Source of the DNA: an uncultured Pirellula sp.
Lineage (GTDB): Bacteria; Planctomycetota; Planctomycetia; Pirellulales; Pirellulaceae
Assembly (NCBI GenBank): GCA_903892365.1
Contig: CAITIF010000428.1
Coordinates: 1 to 6,344 of the forward strand
Reading direction: 5' to 3'
DNA length: 6,344 bases
The notes under the pieces are model-generated. The model was given only the letters and a program-made list of their open reading frames with translations, did no database searches and was not told the origin of the DNA. How positions within the stretch are numbered: position 1 is the first letter of the stretch; each line of letters opens with the position of its first letter. The translations under genes and the position numbers were made by a program. Shown here in pieces: positions 1 to 5,824 of the stretch.

Positions 1-51
1 AAGAACGCCAAGAAGATCGCAAACATCCATCGAGTTGCCATCCCTGAGTGA
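1..51 (+). CDS. Possible 3' end of an upstream gene (partial)
   Basis: The first frame reads 16 codons ending in Ala-Ile-Pro-Glu before a TGA at 49-51, with several Lys and Arg residues (KNAKKIANIHRVAIPE). Its start would lie left of the window. The other two + frames are also open at the edge, closing at 45-47 and near 178, so the assignment rests only on plausible composition. No function can be given, and there is no terminator hairpin directly after the stop. Confidence 0.25.
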   Translation, partial: KNAKKIANIHRVAIPE

Positions 52-137
52 AAAAAATTTCGTGGGTGGAAGTTCTGTTTCACGGTTCATTTGCTTTCCG
101 AAAGTGGATTCAAGCTTCGTACGACAACAGTGTCAAA

Positions 138-151
138 AGGCAGTACTGCCT
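138..151. repeat. 14-bp perfect palindrome upstream of the Cys-rich gene
   Basis: AGGCAGTACTGCCT reads the same on both strands. It is followed directly by a second, shorter palindrome, CCGGCCGG at 153-160. It lies about 55 bp upstream of the -35 box of the gene starting at 284. A dimeric regulator site is one possible reading; a chance palindrome in a short non-coding stretch is another. No second copy was noticed in the window. Confidence 0.4.
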
Positions 152-205
152 GCCGGCCGGGTGTTTCTCGATCTTTGAGCGGTATTCTGAGCCAAAAAGC
201 CATTC

Positions 206-235
206 TTGCAAGTTGAACCGGTTTCGCGTTACAAT
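206..235 (+). promoter_or_regulatory. Sigma70-like promoter for the Cys-rich protein gene
   Basis: TTGCAA (206-211) matches the -35 consensus at 4 of 6 positions. TACAAT (230-235) matches the -10 consensus at 5 of 6. The spacer is 18 bp. Transcription would begin near 242, leaving a leader of about 40 nt before the ATG at 284. The fit to the gene start, the SD site and the downstream terminator makes it a coherent single-gene unit. Confidence 0.55.
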
Positions 236-271
236 ACGGTTGTGAATTTGGTTTTTCGAATAGCATCTAAT

Positions 272-276
272 GGGAG
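272..276 (+). promoter_or_regulatory. Ribosome binding site deciding the start at 284
   Basis: GGGAG lies 7 nt before the ATG at 284. The same frame is open back to an ATG at 206, but that codon overlaps the -35 box and has no SD. It would also bury the signal peptide 26 residues inside the protein, so 284 is preferred. Confidence 0.7.
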
Positions 277-283
277 TTACATC

Positions 284-625
284 ATGGGAAGACTGCTTGG
301 TTTGGGCTTGGTTATTTTGGCGATGGTCGCTGCAATGGGGCAACAGCAAGTTAGCCAAGCTAAGGATTGCTGTGTCAAACCTGTCTGCTGCGTTCCACCA
401 CCACCGCCACCAGTTGAAGTATCTTGGTGCGTCGAAGATCCTTGCACATGCTGCAAGTACACCGTCACCGCTTGCTTGCCTGCATGCTGCAAGTGCGAGA
501 CACCATGCCTCGTGGGCTGGAAACCAGGCTTATTGGGACGCAAGATTTTGACCTACAAGTTCGAGTGTGGCGAGTGCGTCGATGTCGTGATCACCAAGCA
601 CGGCAAGACAATTGTTCGCGACTAG
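284..625 (+). CDS. Secreted Cys-rich small protein with YTV-like motif, candidate planctomycete cell-wall component
   Basis: The product is 113 aa. A signal peptide is clear: Met-Gly-Arg, then a hydrophobic core at residues 4-19, with a likely cut after SQA at 26. The mature chain of about 87 residues carries 15 Cys (29, 30, 35, 36, 49, 54, 56, 57, 64, 68, 69, 71, 75, 95, 98), many in CC pairs. A run of six Pro (38-43) follows the second CC pair. Residues 59-64 read YTVTAC, followed by LPACCKCETP, which resembles the YTV repeat I recall from Rhodopirellula baltica Cys-rich proteins (Pfam YTV). Only one copy is present here. The C-terminal third (79-113) is a basic beta-like segment with two further Cys. 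The family is poorly characterised; the planctomycete wall is known to be proteinaceous and rich in Cys and Pro. A disulfide-linked envelope role is inference, and metal binding by the CC pairs is an alternative. The gene has its own promoter, SD and terminator. Confidence 0.85.
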   Translation: MGRLLGLGLVILAMVAAMGQQQVSQAKDCCVKPVCCVPPPPPPVEVSWCVEDPCTCCKYTVTACLPACCKCETPCLVGWKPGLLGRKILTYKFECGECVDVVITKHGKTIVRD

Positions 626-655
626 TCTTTGACTCTGTCAAAAGGCAAACCAACG

Positions 656-685
656 AAACGTCGCTCTTTTTGAGCGACGTTTTTT
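656..685 (+). terminator. Intrinsic terminator after the Cys-rich protein gene
   Basis: An 11-bp perfect stem pairs 656-666 (AAACGTCGCTC) with 672-682, with a five-T loop (667-671). It runs into a six-T tract at 680-685. It starts 30 nt after the stop codon at 625 and is a textbook Rho-independent terminator. Confidence 0.9.
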
Positions 686-691
686 ATGGAC

Positions 692-721
692 TTGATTCAT
701 TTCCATTTTGTCAGATGTAAT
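692..721 (+). promoter_or_regulatory. Candidate promoter for the WrbA-like gene
   Basis: TTGATT (692-697) and TGTAAT (716-721, 5 of 6 to the -10 consensus) are 18 bp apart and lie directly after the preceding terminator. Transcription would start at about 728, which is at or next to the ATG at 727. The mRNA would therefore be leaderless or nearly so, in keeping with the absence of any SD sequence. The -35 match is moderate, so the call is tentative. Confidence 0.35.
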
Positions 722-726
722 TTCTC

Positions 727-1296
727 ATGCCATCCGTTGCAATCGTTTATTTTTCCGTCTCAGGACACACACAGCAAGTTGCTGAAGCGGTTGCTGAAGG
801 CGCCAAGTCCGTCCATGGAACGGATGTATTACTACTTCGCATCGTCGGCGAGGACATTGTCAACGGTCGCTGGAAGAATGATGCAATCACGGACGCTCTG
901 AATTCCGCTGATGCGATCGTGTTTGGTACGCCAACTTACATGGGTGGCTATGCAGCTCAATTCAAAACGTTCATCGACGCCTGCGGGGGAATCTGGCACC
1001 AGCAAGGCTGGAAGGACAAGATAGGTGCTGCCTTTACACATTCGCAAGGGCTTTCAGGAGACAAGCTGAACACCTTGGTGGGTCTGATGATTAATGCAAT
1101 GCAGCATGGAATGGTTTGGGTGGGAACGAGCGGTATGCCCGAAGGAGCAACACCCGAGAAAACAAATCGTCTCTCAAGCTACACCGGGGCCATGGCCCAA
1201 TCCAATATGGACCAACCCAATATCGGTCCGGGAGATCGCCATACAGCCGTGATCCTGGGCAAGAGAGTTGCTGAAGCAGCAGCGCGATGGGTGTAG
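727..1296 (+). CDS. WrbA-like flavodoxin-fold FMN protein, probable NAD(P)H:quinone oxidoreductase/FMN reductase
   Basis: The product is 189 aa, close to the WrbA length of about 198. Residues 4-9 are the first beta strand, and SVSGHT (10-15) plus the helix starting QQVAEAVAEGAK form the flavodoxin phosphate-binding loop for FMN. GTPTYMGGYAAQFKTFID (67-84) is the second FMN contact and helix typical of the family. QHGMVWVG (126-133) corresponds to the HHGM segment of E. coli WrbA. There is no signal peptide, so it should act in the cytoplasm. WrbA proteins reduce quinones by two electrons using NAD(P)H, which limits redox cycling. The exact electron donor and substrate here are not readable. 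An in-frame TAA at 718-720 fixes the start at 727. No SD is present. The sulfatase gene follows after 70 nt on the same strand with no terminator in between. Confidence 0.85.
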   Translation: MPSVAIVYFSVSGHTQQVAEAVAEGAKSVHGTDVLLLRIVGEDIVNGRWKNDAITDALNSADAIVFGTPTYMGGYAAQFKTFIDACGGIWHQQGWKDKIGAAFTHSQGLSGDKLNTLVGLMINAMQHGMVWVGTSGMPEGATPEKTNRLSSYTGAMAQSNMDQPNIGPGDRHTAVILGKRVAEAAARWV

Positions 1297-1366
1297 AACA
1301 CCTGCAAGACGGAACATCCCTTCAACTTAGTCCTTCAGCACGGCCTTACACACGAAAACTTCTAGC

Positions 1367-2896
1367 ATGAACCTGAAGATATCAAAGCCGGTTTCTTGGA
1401 TCGTTACTTTGGGTCGAATGGTTTTAATTCTCCTGCTAAGTTCATGGTGGCCAACCTACGGCCAAGCAGCATCACCCAATGTCGTGTTCATACTCGCTGA
1501 CGACTTGGGTTACGGTGAGCTCGGATGCTATGGTCAAACTAAGATTCGAACACCGCATCTTGACCGTTTAGCAAGCCAAGGAATGCGACTGGTTCAGCAT
1601 TACTCGGGCGCACCCGTTTGCGCACCTTCGAGATGCGTTTTGCTGACAGGCCAAAACTTGACTCATGCAGAGATTCGTGGAAACCGAGATTCAGGCAATG
1701 GCCGACCTTTTCCAGGACAATGGCCTTTGACAGCCGACATCGTCACTCTGGCAGAAATGTTTCAAAGCCAAGGATACGCAACCGGAGGATTTGGGAAATG
1801 GGGCCTCGGCCCAACGGATTCCAGCGGCTCACCCATTCGGCAGGGCTTCGACCGTTTCTTTGGCTATAACTGTCAACGCAATGCCCACAGTTACTATCCA
1901 CCGTTCCTAGATAGCGACGAAACCACTGTAGTCATCAACGAGCGTCCTGTTGCTGGACAAAGACGCAAACCGAACGGGGAGATCTTGGCAGAGGATTATC
2001 GATCGGAAAACTATGCGCCCGATGTCATTATGGACGAAGCCTTGAAGTTCCTCGATCAAAATACAAATCGACCGTTCTTTTTGTATTTGCCAATGGTAGA
2101 GCCTCATGTTGCCATGCAACCCAAACAGGAGTGGATTGATCAATACCCCTTAGCATGGGATGAAGAGTTTGGGGCATACCGAGGCGAAAATGGATACCTT
2201 CCTCATCCGAGACCACGCGCAGCCTACGCGGCCATGATCTCCGATCTCGACGACCATGTTGGCAAAGTGATGGCGAAACTGGATAGCTTGGGAATCGCAG
2301 AAAATACGCTCATCGTGTTTACCTCGGACAATGGTCCGACCCATCGCGGGCAAGATCAACGATGGCATGTGGGTGGAGCTGCTTGTGATTTTTTTGATTC
2401 GACCGCCGGGCTCAAGGGCTTCAAGGGGAGTTGTGACGAGGGAGGAATCCGGGTGCCATGCATTGTCAAATGGCCGGGAAAAATCCAACCAGGAACTACC
2501 TCGTCCGTTCCTTCTTACTTTGCAGATTGGTTCCCTACCCTATGCTCGATGGTAGGAGGGCAACTTCCCAATCCAGAACAACAACCGATGGACGGAATCG
2601 ATTTGAAGGCTGCCCTCCTAGGGGATCAAGTCGTAGATCGAAAAGAACCCATGATGTGGGAATTCCCAGAGTACGGTGGCTATGTCGCTATTCGAGAGGG
2701 AAACTGGAAAGCCTTGCGTCGCGGCTTGAAAAGCAAGACACCTGGTCGATGGGAATTGTATGATCTAGAAGTAGACCCTGCCGAAGCCAACAACTTAGCA
2801 GGAGAATTTCCGGACATCGTACAGCGATTGGAAAAAGCGCATCGCCAAACGCGAAAAAGCCAACCCAATTTCCCATTCGAATTTTTCGATCGATAA
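1367..2896 (+). CDS. Secreted Cys-type (formylglycine) sulfatase, arylsulfatase family
   Basis: The product is 509 aa, a normal length for a bacterial arylsulfatase of the alkaline phosphatase superfamily. It hydrolyses sulfate esters, probably on sulfated polysaccharides; the actual substrate cannot be read from sequence. The N-terminus is a signal peptide with a hydrophobic core around 18-28 and a likely cut near GQA-AS (33-36), so the enzyme is exported. ADDLGYG (44-50) supplies the metal-binding Asp pair. CAPSR (85-89) is the C-x-P-S-R signature, in which Cys85 must be converted to formylglycine by a maturase not seen here. GKWGLG (143-148, Lys144), EPH (245-247), SDNG (320-323) and GFKG (351-354) are the remaining expected active-site segments. 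The C-terminal small domain runs from about 425 to 509. No SD precedes the ATG at 1367. An in-frame ATG at 1418 would still leave a short signal peptide and is a real alternative start. Planctomycete genomes are known for many such genes. Confidence 0.95.
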   Translation: MNLKISKPVSWIVTLGRMVLILLLSSWWPTYGQAASPNVVFILADDLGYGELGCYGQTKIRTPHLDRLASQGMRLVQHYSGAPVCAPSRCVLLTGQNLTHAEIRGNRDSGNGRPFPGQWPLTADIVTLAEMFQSQGYATGGFGKWGLGPTDSSGSPIRQGFDRFFGYNCQRNAHSYYPPFLDSDETTVVINERPVAGQRRKPNGEILAEDYRSENYAPDVIMDEALKFLDQNTNRPFFLYLPMVEPHVAMQPKQEWIDQYPLAWDEEFGAYRGENGYLPHPRPRAAYAAMISDLDDHVGKVMAKLDSLGIAENTLIVFTSDNGPTHRGQDQRWHVGGAACDFFDSTAGLKGFKGSCDEGGIRVPCIVKWPGKIQPGTTSSVPSYFADWFPTLCSMVGGQLPNPEQQPMDGIDLKAALLGDQVVDRKEPMMWEFPEYGGYVAIREGNWKALRRGLKSKTPGRWELYDLEVDPAEANNLAGEFPDIVQRLEKAHRQTRKSQPNFPFEFFDR

Positions 2897-2940
2897 ACGC
2901 GTCGCGGGATGTTTCCTAGACAACCCGCGACTGAACGCGT
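2897..2940 (+). terminator. Strong hairpin after the sulfatase gene, probable 3' end structure without a U-tract
   Basis: GTCGCGGG (2901-2908) pairs perfectly with CCCGCGAC (2924-2931). Inside, 2910-2914 can pair with 2918-2922 (one G-T pair) around a CCT loop. Outside, ACGC (2897-2900) can pair with GCGT (2937-2940) across a short bulge. The structure starts at the base after the stop codon. The sequence that follows (AATTGAAAAT) has no T run, so it is either a non-canonical terminator or an mRNA-stabilising hairpin. Confidence 0.5.
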
Positions 2941-2966
2941 AATTGAAAATAGCCCCAGGTCAACGC

Positions 2967-3045
2967 GAGCGCTCTGATCTACGTGCGCTCACCTATCGTG
3001 TTTTCTAGTGGAGGAAATGCACGAACAGCGATTCCACTATAGGTG
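2967..3045. repeat. Cluster of nested inverted repeats in the intergenic region
   Basis: CACCTA (2990-2995) can pair with TAGGTG (3040-3045), and TAGTGGA (3006-3012) with TCCACTA (3033-3039). The two right-hand arms are contiguous, giving a 13-bp stem with a 10-nt bulge on the left and a 20-nt apical loop. Just upstream, GAGCGC (2967-2972) can pair with GCGCTC (2985-2990), sharing one base with the next stem. The pairings are seen by eye; no folding energy was computed. Confidence 0.4.
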
Positions 3046-3277
3046 CTAAGAGGATGCTTTTCGGTCCGTATTACTTCCATGGGGATTACTGTTGAATGTT
3101 GGCGAGCAGTCGGTGTATTCTTGCCTGCGATACATCCATGAATGTGAATTCACGCGTTGAACCTCTATACTGTTGAAGCACGGGCGAGATAATCTATTTT
3201 CATGATGTTTGGCACCCTTTGAATACAAGGCGAAAGCTCTCGCACTTTCAAACTCCAGCGGCCCTCAATGAAATGTT

Positions 3278-3308
3278 CTCCCCTCTCCCCGAAGCGGGGC
3301 GAGGGGAG
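3278..3308. repeat. GC-rich 31-nt hairpin repeat, likely a dispersed planctomycete intergenic element
   Basis: CTCCCCTC (3278-3285) pairs with GAGGGGAG (3301-3308). After one T/C mismatch, CCCCG (3287-3291) pairs with CGGGG (3295-3299) around an AAG loop. The core 'CTCTCCCC-GAAG-CGGGG' resembles multi-copy hairpins I recall between planctomycete genes, whose spurious translations read like PSPRFGERG. Only one copy is in this window. It lies about 95 nt beyond the stop of the - strand ATPase gene and could serve as its 3' structure, although no T-tract follows on either strand. Confidence 0.6.
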
Positions 3309-3403
3309 CCAGACAGCCAAAAAGACGAGCCTTAACAAACGAGCCACTACGCAGAAGTGCGTTCGCAATGAACGTACAAAGTCGCTCGATGCCAGACTCG
3401 AAA

Positions 3404-4024
3404 CTATCGCGCGCGGCTCTGCCACCAATCGTACATGTCGAACAAGGTCTCCCGAATGTTCTGGCCATGCCGAGCTCGTGAATCCGACCATTCTTTGGAG
3501 CTCAACAACAACTGCAGATTTGGATCCGAATCTTCCTGATTGGCTAATCGCAGCATGTGTTTTACGATCCATTCAGCGGACTGCTTGTCAACGCTGGTTC
3601 GCCAAAGCAACTCGAAACTGCGCAATGGTTGATGCGCGGTTACCAGCAATCGAATTCGCTTTTGCCGGAACACTCTCTGAATCCACCAGCGCGACCAAAG
3701 AGAAACCTGTTCATACCCGTCCAAAATCACGATCGAATCGCGAGGCCAGTCAGACGCCGAAACTCGGTGCCCACGTGCTGAATTCGGTGCGCGACTAAAT
3801 CGTTCATGCACGAGGGGAATATCTGGACAGCGAGTCGAAAAATCCTTTTGAAGTGCATCTAGCAAGGTGGATTTGCCTGTTCCATGTGGCCCAACGATCA
3901 TCCCCCGTCGCGACCGAAGGGCAAGAAATCGGTCGGATAGCGATTGAATACTATCCCTGCCAAAAAAATCATACTCGATCGCGCCTGGCTGGATAAAGCG
4001 TGAGGAAAATGGATTGGAACTCAT
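3404..4024 (-). CDS. Small single-domain P-loop ATPase of unknown function
   Basis: The product is 206 aa. The N-terminal segment carries FFGRDS (20-25), a pattern often seen ahead of the P-loop in AAA/NACHT-like ATPases. Walker A is GPHGTGKST (45-53). A hydrophobic strand ending in Asp (SIVILDGYEQ, 97-106) is Walker B, with Asp102 and Glu105 as candidate catalytic acids. LLVTAHQP (126-133) sits where sensor-1 is expected. The C-terminal 70 residues are helical and polar, with many Trp and Arg. There is no signal peptide, membrane segment or fused effector domain, so it should be cytoplasmic. The pattern 'NPF..RF..PGAI...F' followed by GPHG(S/T)GKST resembles small ATPases I recall from planctomycetes, but none has a function known to me. 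The start at 4024 is the only one possible: an in-frame stop lies at 4079-4081 with no other start codon between. No SD is visible. It lies 107 nt downstream of sdaA on the same strand. Confidence 0.8.
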   Translation of the reverse strand: MSSNPFSSRFIQPGAIEYDFFGRDSIQSLSDRFLALRSRRGMIVGPHGTGKSTLLDALQKDFSTRCPDIPLVHERFSRAPNSARGHRVSASDWPRDSIVILDGYEQVSLWSRWWIQRVFRQKRIRLLVTAHQPLRSFELLWRTSVDKQSAEWIVKHMLRLANQEDSDPNLQLLLSSKEWSDSRARHGQNIRETLFDMYDWWQSRAR

Positions 4025-4058
4025 TTTGGTTTTCGTAAGAGAGGTTCCACGCCGAAGG

Positions 4059-4132
4059 ACAAGAAATGGCTTACTTGTTTATCTGAGTCATCCTCAGAAT
4101 CAATGGATGATTTCGCGGATGATATATCCATT
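4059..4132 (-). repeat. Three successive small inverted repeats between sdaA and the ATPase gene
   Basis: Reading along the - strand from the sdaA stop, AATGGAT/ATCCATT (arms 4102-4108 and 4126-4132) comes first. TCTGAG/CTCAGA (4082-4087 and 4093-4098, 5-nt loop) follows, then ACAAG/CTTGT (4059-4063 and 4074-4078). GGATGAT also occurs twice as a direct repeat (4105-4111, 4117-4123). None is followed by a T run, so these are not clear terminators. They could mark a processing site or simply be chance. Confidence 0.3.
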
Positions 4133-5649
4133 TAACAATCGACAACATTCACCGCCAAGCCACCGAGAGACGTTTCTTTGTATTTCACTTGCATGTCTAC
4201 GCCTGTTTGTCGCATCGTTTCAATAACTCGATCCAGCGAAACAAAGTGCTGGCCGTTTCCATAAAGGACTGCCAAACGTGCAGCGTTGATCGCTTTCGTC
4301 GCACCCATCGTGTTGCGTTCGATGCAGGGGACTTGAACCAGCCCACCGATCGGATCACAGGTTAATCCCAAATTGTGCTCCATGCCTATTTCTGCAGCAT
4401 TTTCAATTTGCCCCACCGAGCCCCCCATGCACGCTGCTAACCCAGCTGCTGCCATGCTGCAAGCCACCCCAACTTCCCCCTGGCATCCCATTTCGGCTGC
4501 TGATAACGAGGCATTTCGTTTATACAAAAGCCCGATAGCTCCAGCCGTCTTCAAAAAGCGATGCACCCCTGCACGGTTTGCTTCTGGATAAAAGTAAACA
4601 TAGTAGGCAAGAACAGCTGGAATGATCCCTGCCGCACCATTGGTCGGAGCAGTAACGACACGCCCGCCCGCTGCGTTTTCTTCATTGACAGCCAATGCAA
4701 ACAAACTGACCCAATCCAACAACCTCAATGGATCCGCATTCGCCGCAACCGTCGCCTTGGCCAAATATCGCTGTGAAGGACGCACTTCCGAGGAAACACT
4801 TCCAACCTCATCCAGTTCCCCTTGCTTCGTTCCACTTAGCTTTTGAAAAATCTCGGGGGCCCTTCTCGGAATCCGTAGGGAACCAGGCAAAATTCCCTTA
4901 GCCTGACACCCCTTTGCGATGCAGTCGCTCATCACATTCCAAAGATGGTCCAACTGGGCGGCAATTTGGTCAGGCGTGCGACTTACACACTCATTTCGGT
5001 CAACCAACTCCTCAATCGTTATGCCATCCCGAGTACACATGGACAGCAATTCCTTGGCATTGCAAAATGGATACGGAAACACATTAGTTTCATTCTCTGG
5101 AACAGCTGTTTTTGAATTCTCGCTTTGTCCAGGAACAGCTTCAAAGAGCCTCTGAAACTCCTTCAACGAATAGACAAACCCACCTCCCGTAGAAAAATAT
5201 TGGTCGTCTAGCAAAAGCCGCCCATCTGCAGAGTACGCAAAAAAGTGTATGGCGTTCGGATGCTGCGGCAATGTCTCTTTCATGAGCCACAAGAGGTCAG
5301 TCTTCGGATGAAAATCAATCTCGACTTGGTCAACCAAGCGAAGTTGCCCCGATTCGCGAATCCCACGCACGGCGGCTTCGATCTTCTCAGGCTCGGTCCG
5401 ATCCGGCAAGCAGCCGGCAAGCCCGGCTAAAATGGCTCCATCGGTTGCGTGCCCCGCACCTGTTAATGCAAGTGACCCGTACAACTTCACGACCAACCGG
5501 GCTATTAAATCGGTACTATTGTCCGACCGAACCCGACCTAACGTAGAAACGCATTCGCTAGCAAAACGATAAGCGGCAACCATGGGGCCTACGGTGTGGG
5601 AACTGGAAGGTCCCACACCCACCTTAAACAACTCAAAAATACTAATCAT
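4132..5649 (-). CDS. sdaA: L-serine dehydratase, iron-sulfur type, single chain
   Basis: This cytoplasmic enzyme deaminates L-serine to pyruvate and ammonia using an oxygen-sensitive [4Fe-4S] cluster, not PLP. The protein is 505 aa from the chosen start; the usual single-chain length is about 455. GVGPSSSHT (11-19) and [14 protein letters not shown] (66-79) mark the N-terminal beta domain. [18 protein letters not shown] (324-341), the [16 protein letters not shown] segment and [14 protein letters not shown] with VQVPCIERN mark the alpha domain. Cys389, Cys431 and Cys442 match the three cluster cysteines of E. coli SdaA in spacing (42 and 11). The last residue, Cys505, fits the C-terminal cluster ligand reported for the Legionella enzyme. 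The extra length lies in a polar linker at about 171-190 and around 275-300. The start at 5649 is chosen because GAGG at 5661-5658 lies 8 nt upstream and the family begins [19 protein letters not shown]. The longer frame to 5679 adds 10 residues without an SD. Confidence 0.95.
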   Translation of the reverse strand: MISIFELFKVGVGPSSSHTVGPMVAAYRFASECVSTLGRVRSDNSTDLIARLVVKLYGSLALTGAGHATDGAILAGLAGCLPDRTEPEKIEAAVRGIRESGQLRLVDQVEIDFHPKTDLLWLMKETLPQHPNAIHFFAYSADGRLLLDDQYFSTGGGFVYSLKEFQRLFEAVPGQSENSKTAVPENETNVFPYPFCNAKELLSMCTRDGITIEELVDRNECVSRTPDQIAAQLDHLWNVMSDCIAKGCQAKGILPGSLRIPRRAPEIFQKLSGTKQGELDEVGSVSSEVRPSQRYLAKATVAANADPLRLLDWVSLFALAVNEENAAGGRVVTAPTNGAAGIIPAVLAYYVYFYPEANRAGVHRFLKTAGAIGLLYKRNASLSAAEMGCQGEVGVACSMAAAGLAACMGGSVGQIENAAEIGMEHNLGLTCDPIGGLVQVPCIERNTMGATKAINAARLAVLYGNGQHFVSLDRVIETMRQTGVDMQVKYKETSLGGLAVNVVDC

Positions 5650-5657
5650 CCATCGAT

Positions 5658-5661
5658 CCTC
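5658..5661 (-). promoter_or_regulatory. Ribosome binding site deciding the sdaA start
   Basis: On the - strand GAGG lies 8 nt before the ATG at 5649-5647. An overlapping ATG at 5653-5651 is only 4 nt from it, is out of frame and stops after three codons. The site therefore supports 5649 over the upstream in-frame ATG at 5679. Confidence 0.65.
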
Positions 5662-5824
5662 GGGCAGAAAGTAGTTCACGGTGCTGTAGATGTTACGATA
5701 ATTCGATACACTTTGGGCAGCAATGACACATGGAGCGAAGCAGCGAATTGTGAGCCATTTTGTTTGGTTGCATTCCAGCTTCCCGAATTCCTGACTCTAT
5801 TTCCCATCCAACGCGACGAAGCTT

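Larger units (their letters stand above)
2941..3403. other. Gene-free stretch between the convergent sulfatase and ATPase genes
   Basis: I see no credible gene on either strand. The short open frames lack SD sites and family-like composition. One 10-codon frame at 3017-3049 has a purine-rich GGAGG only 2 nt before its ATG, too close for a normal start. The stretch does hold the nested inverted repeats at 2967-3045 and the GC-rich hairpin at 3278-3308, listed separately. The rest (about 3050-3270 and 3310-3403) shows nothing I can name. Confidence 0.6.

Noticed and set aside
48..245. 65-aa + strand open frame starting at a GTG
   Set aside because: It has no SD, runs through the palindrome and the promoter of the next gene, and has no protein-like composition.
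1297..1366. Separate promoter or terminator between the WrbA-like and sulfatase genes
   Set aside because: No stem with a T-tract and no paired -35/-10 elements were seen in the 70 nt, so co-transcription remains the simplest reading.
3017..3049. 10-codon micro-ORF preceded by GGAGG
   Set aside because: The SD-ATG spacing is only 2 nt, and the frame sits inside the inverted-repeat loop and arm. There is no downstream gene for it to regulate.
3166..3171. TATACT as a -10 box in the gene-free stretch
   Set aside because: The -10 match is good, but there is no acceptable -35 at 16-18 bp and no gene downstream on that strand before the antisense genes.
3165..3572. 135-aa - strand open frame running through the hairpin repeat
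   Set aside because: It overlaps the ATPase 3' end in another frame and includes the translated repeat (PSPRFGERG-like), a familiar sign of spurious ORFs.
3268..3798. 176-aa + strand open frame starting in the GC-rich repeat
   Set aside because: It is antisense to the ATPase gene, whose Walker A and B motifs identify the coding strand. Its own translation shows no domain-like pattern.
5650..5824. Promoters for sdaA and the TPR gene in the divergent spacer
   Set aside because: On the - strand the best pair is TTGCTG with a 17-bp spacer to TATCGT, only 3/6 and 4/6 matches. On the + strand TTGCAT (5768-5773) has no acceptable -10 at the right distance. Promoters must exist here, but none can be named.
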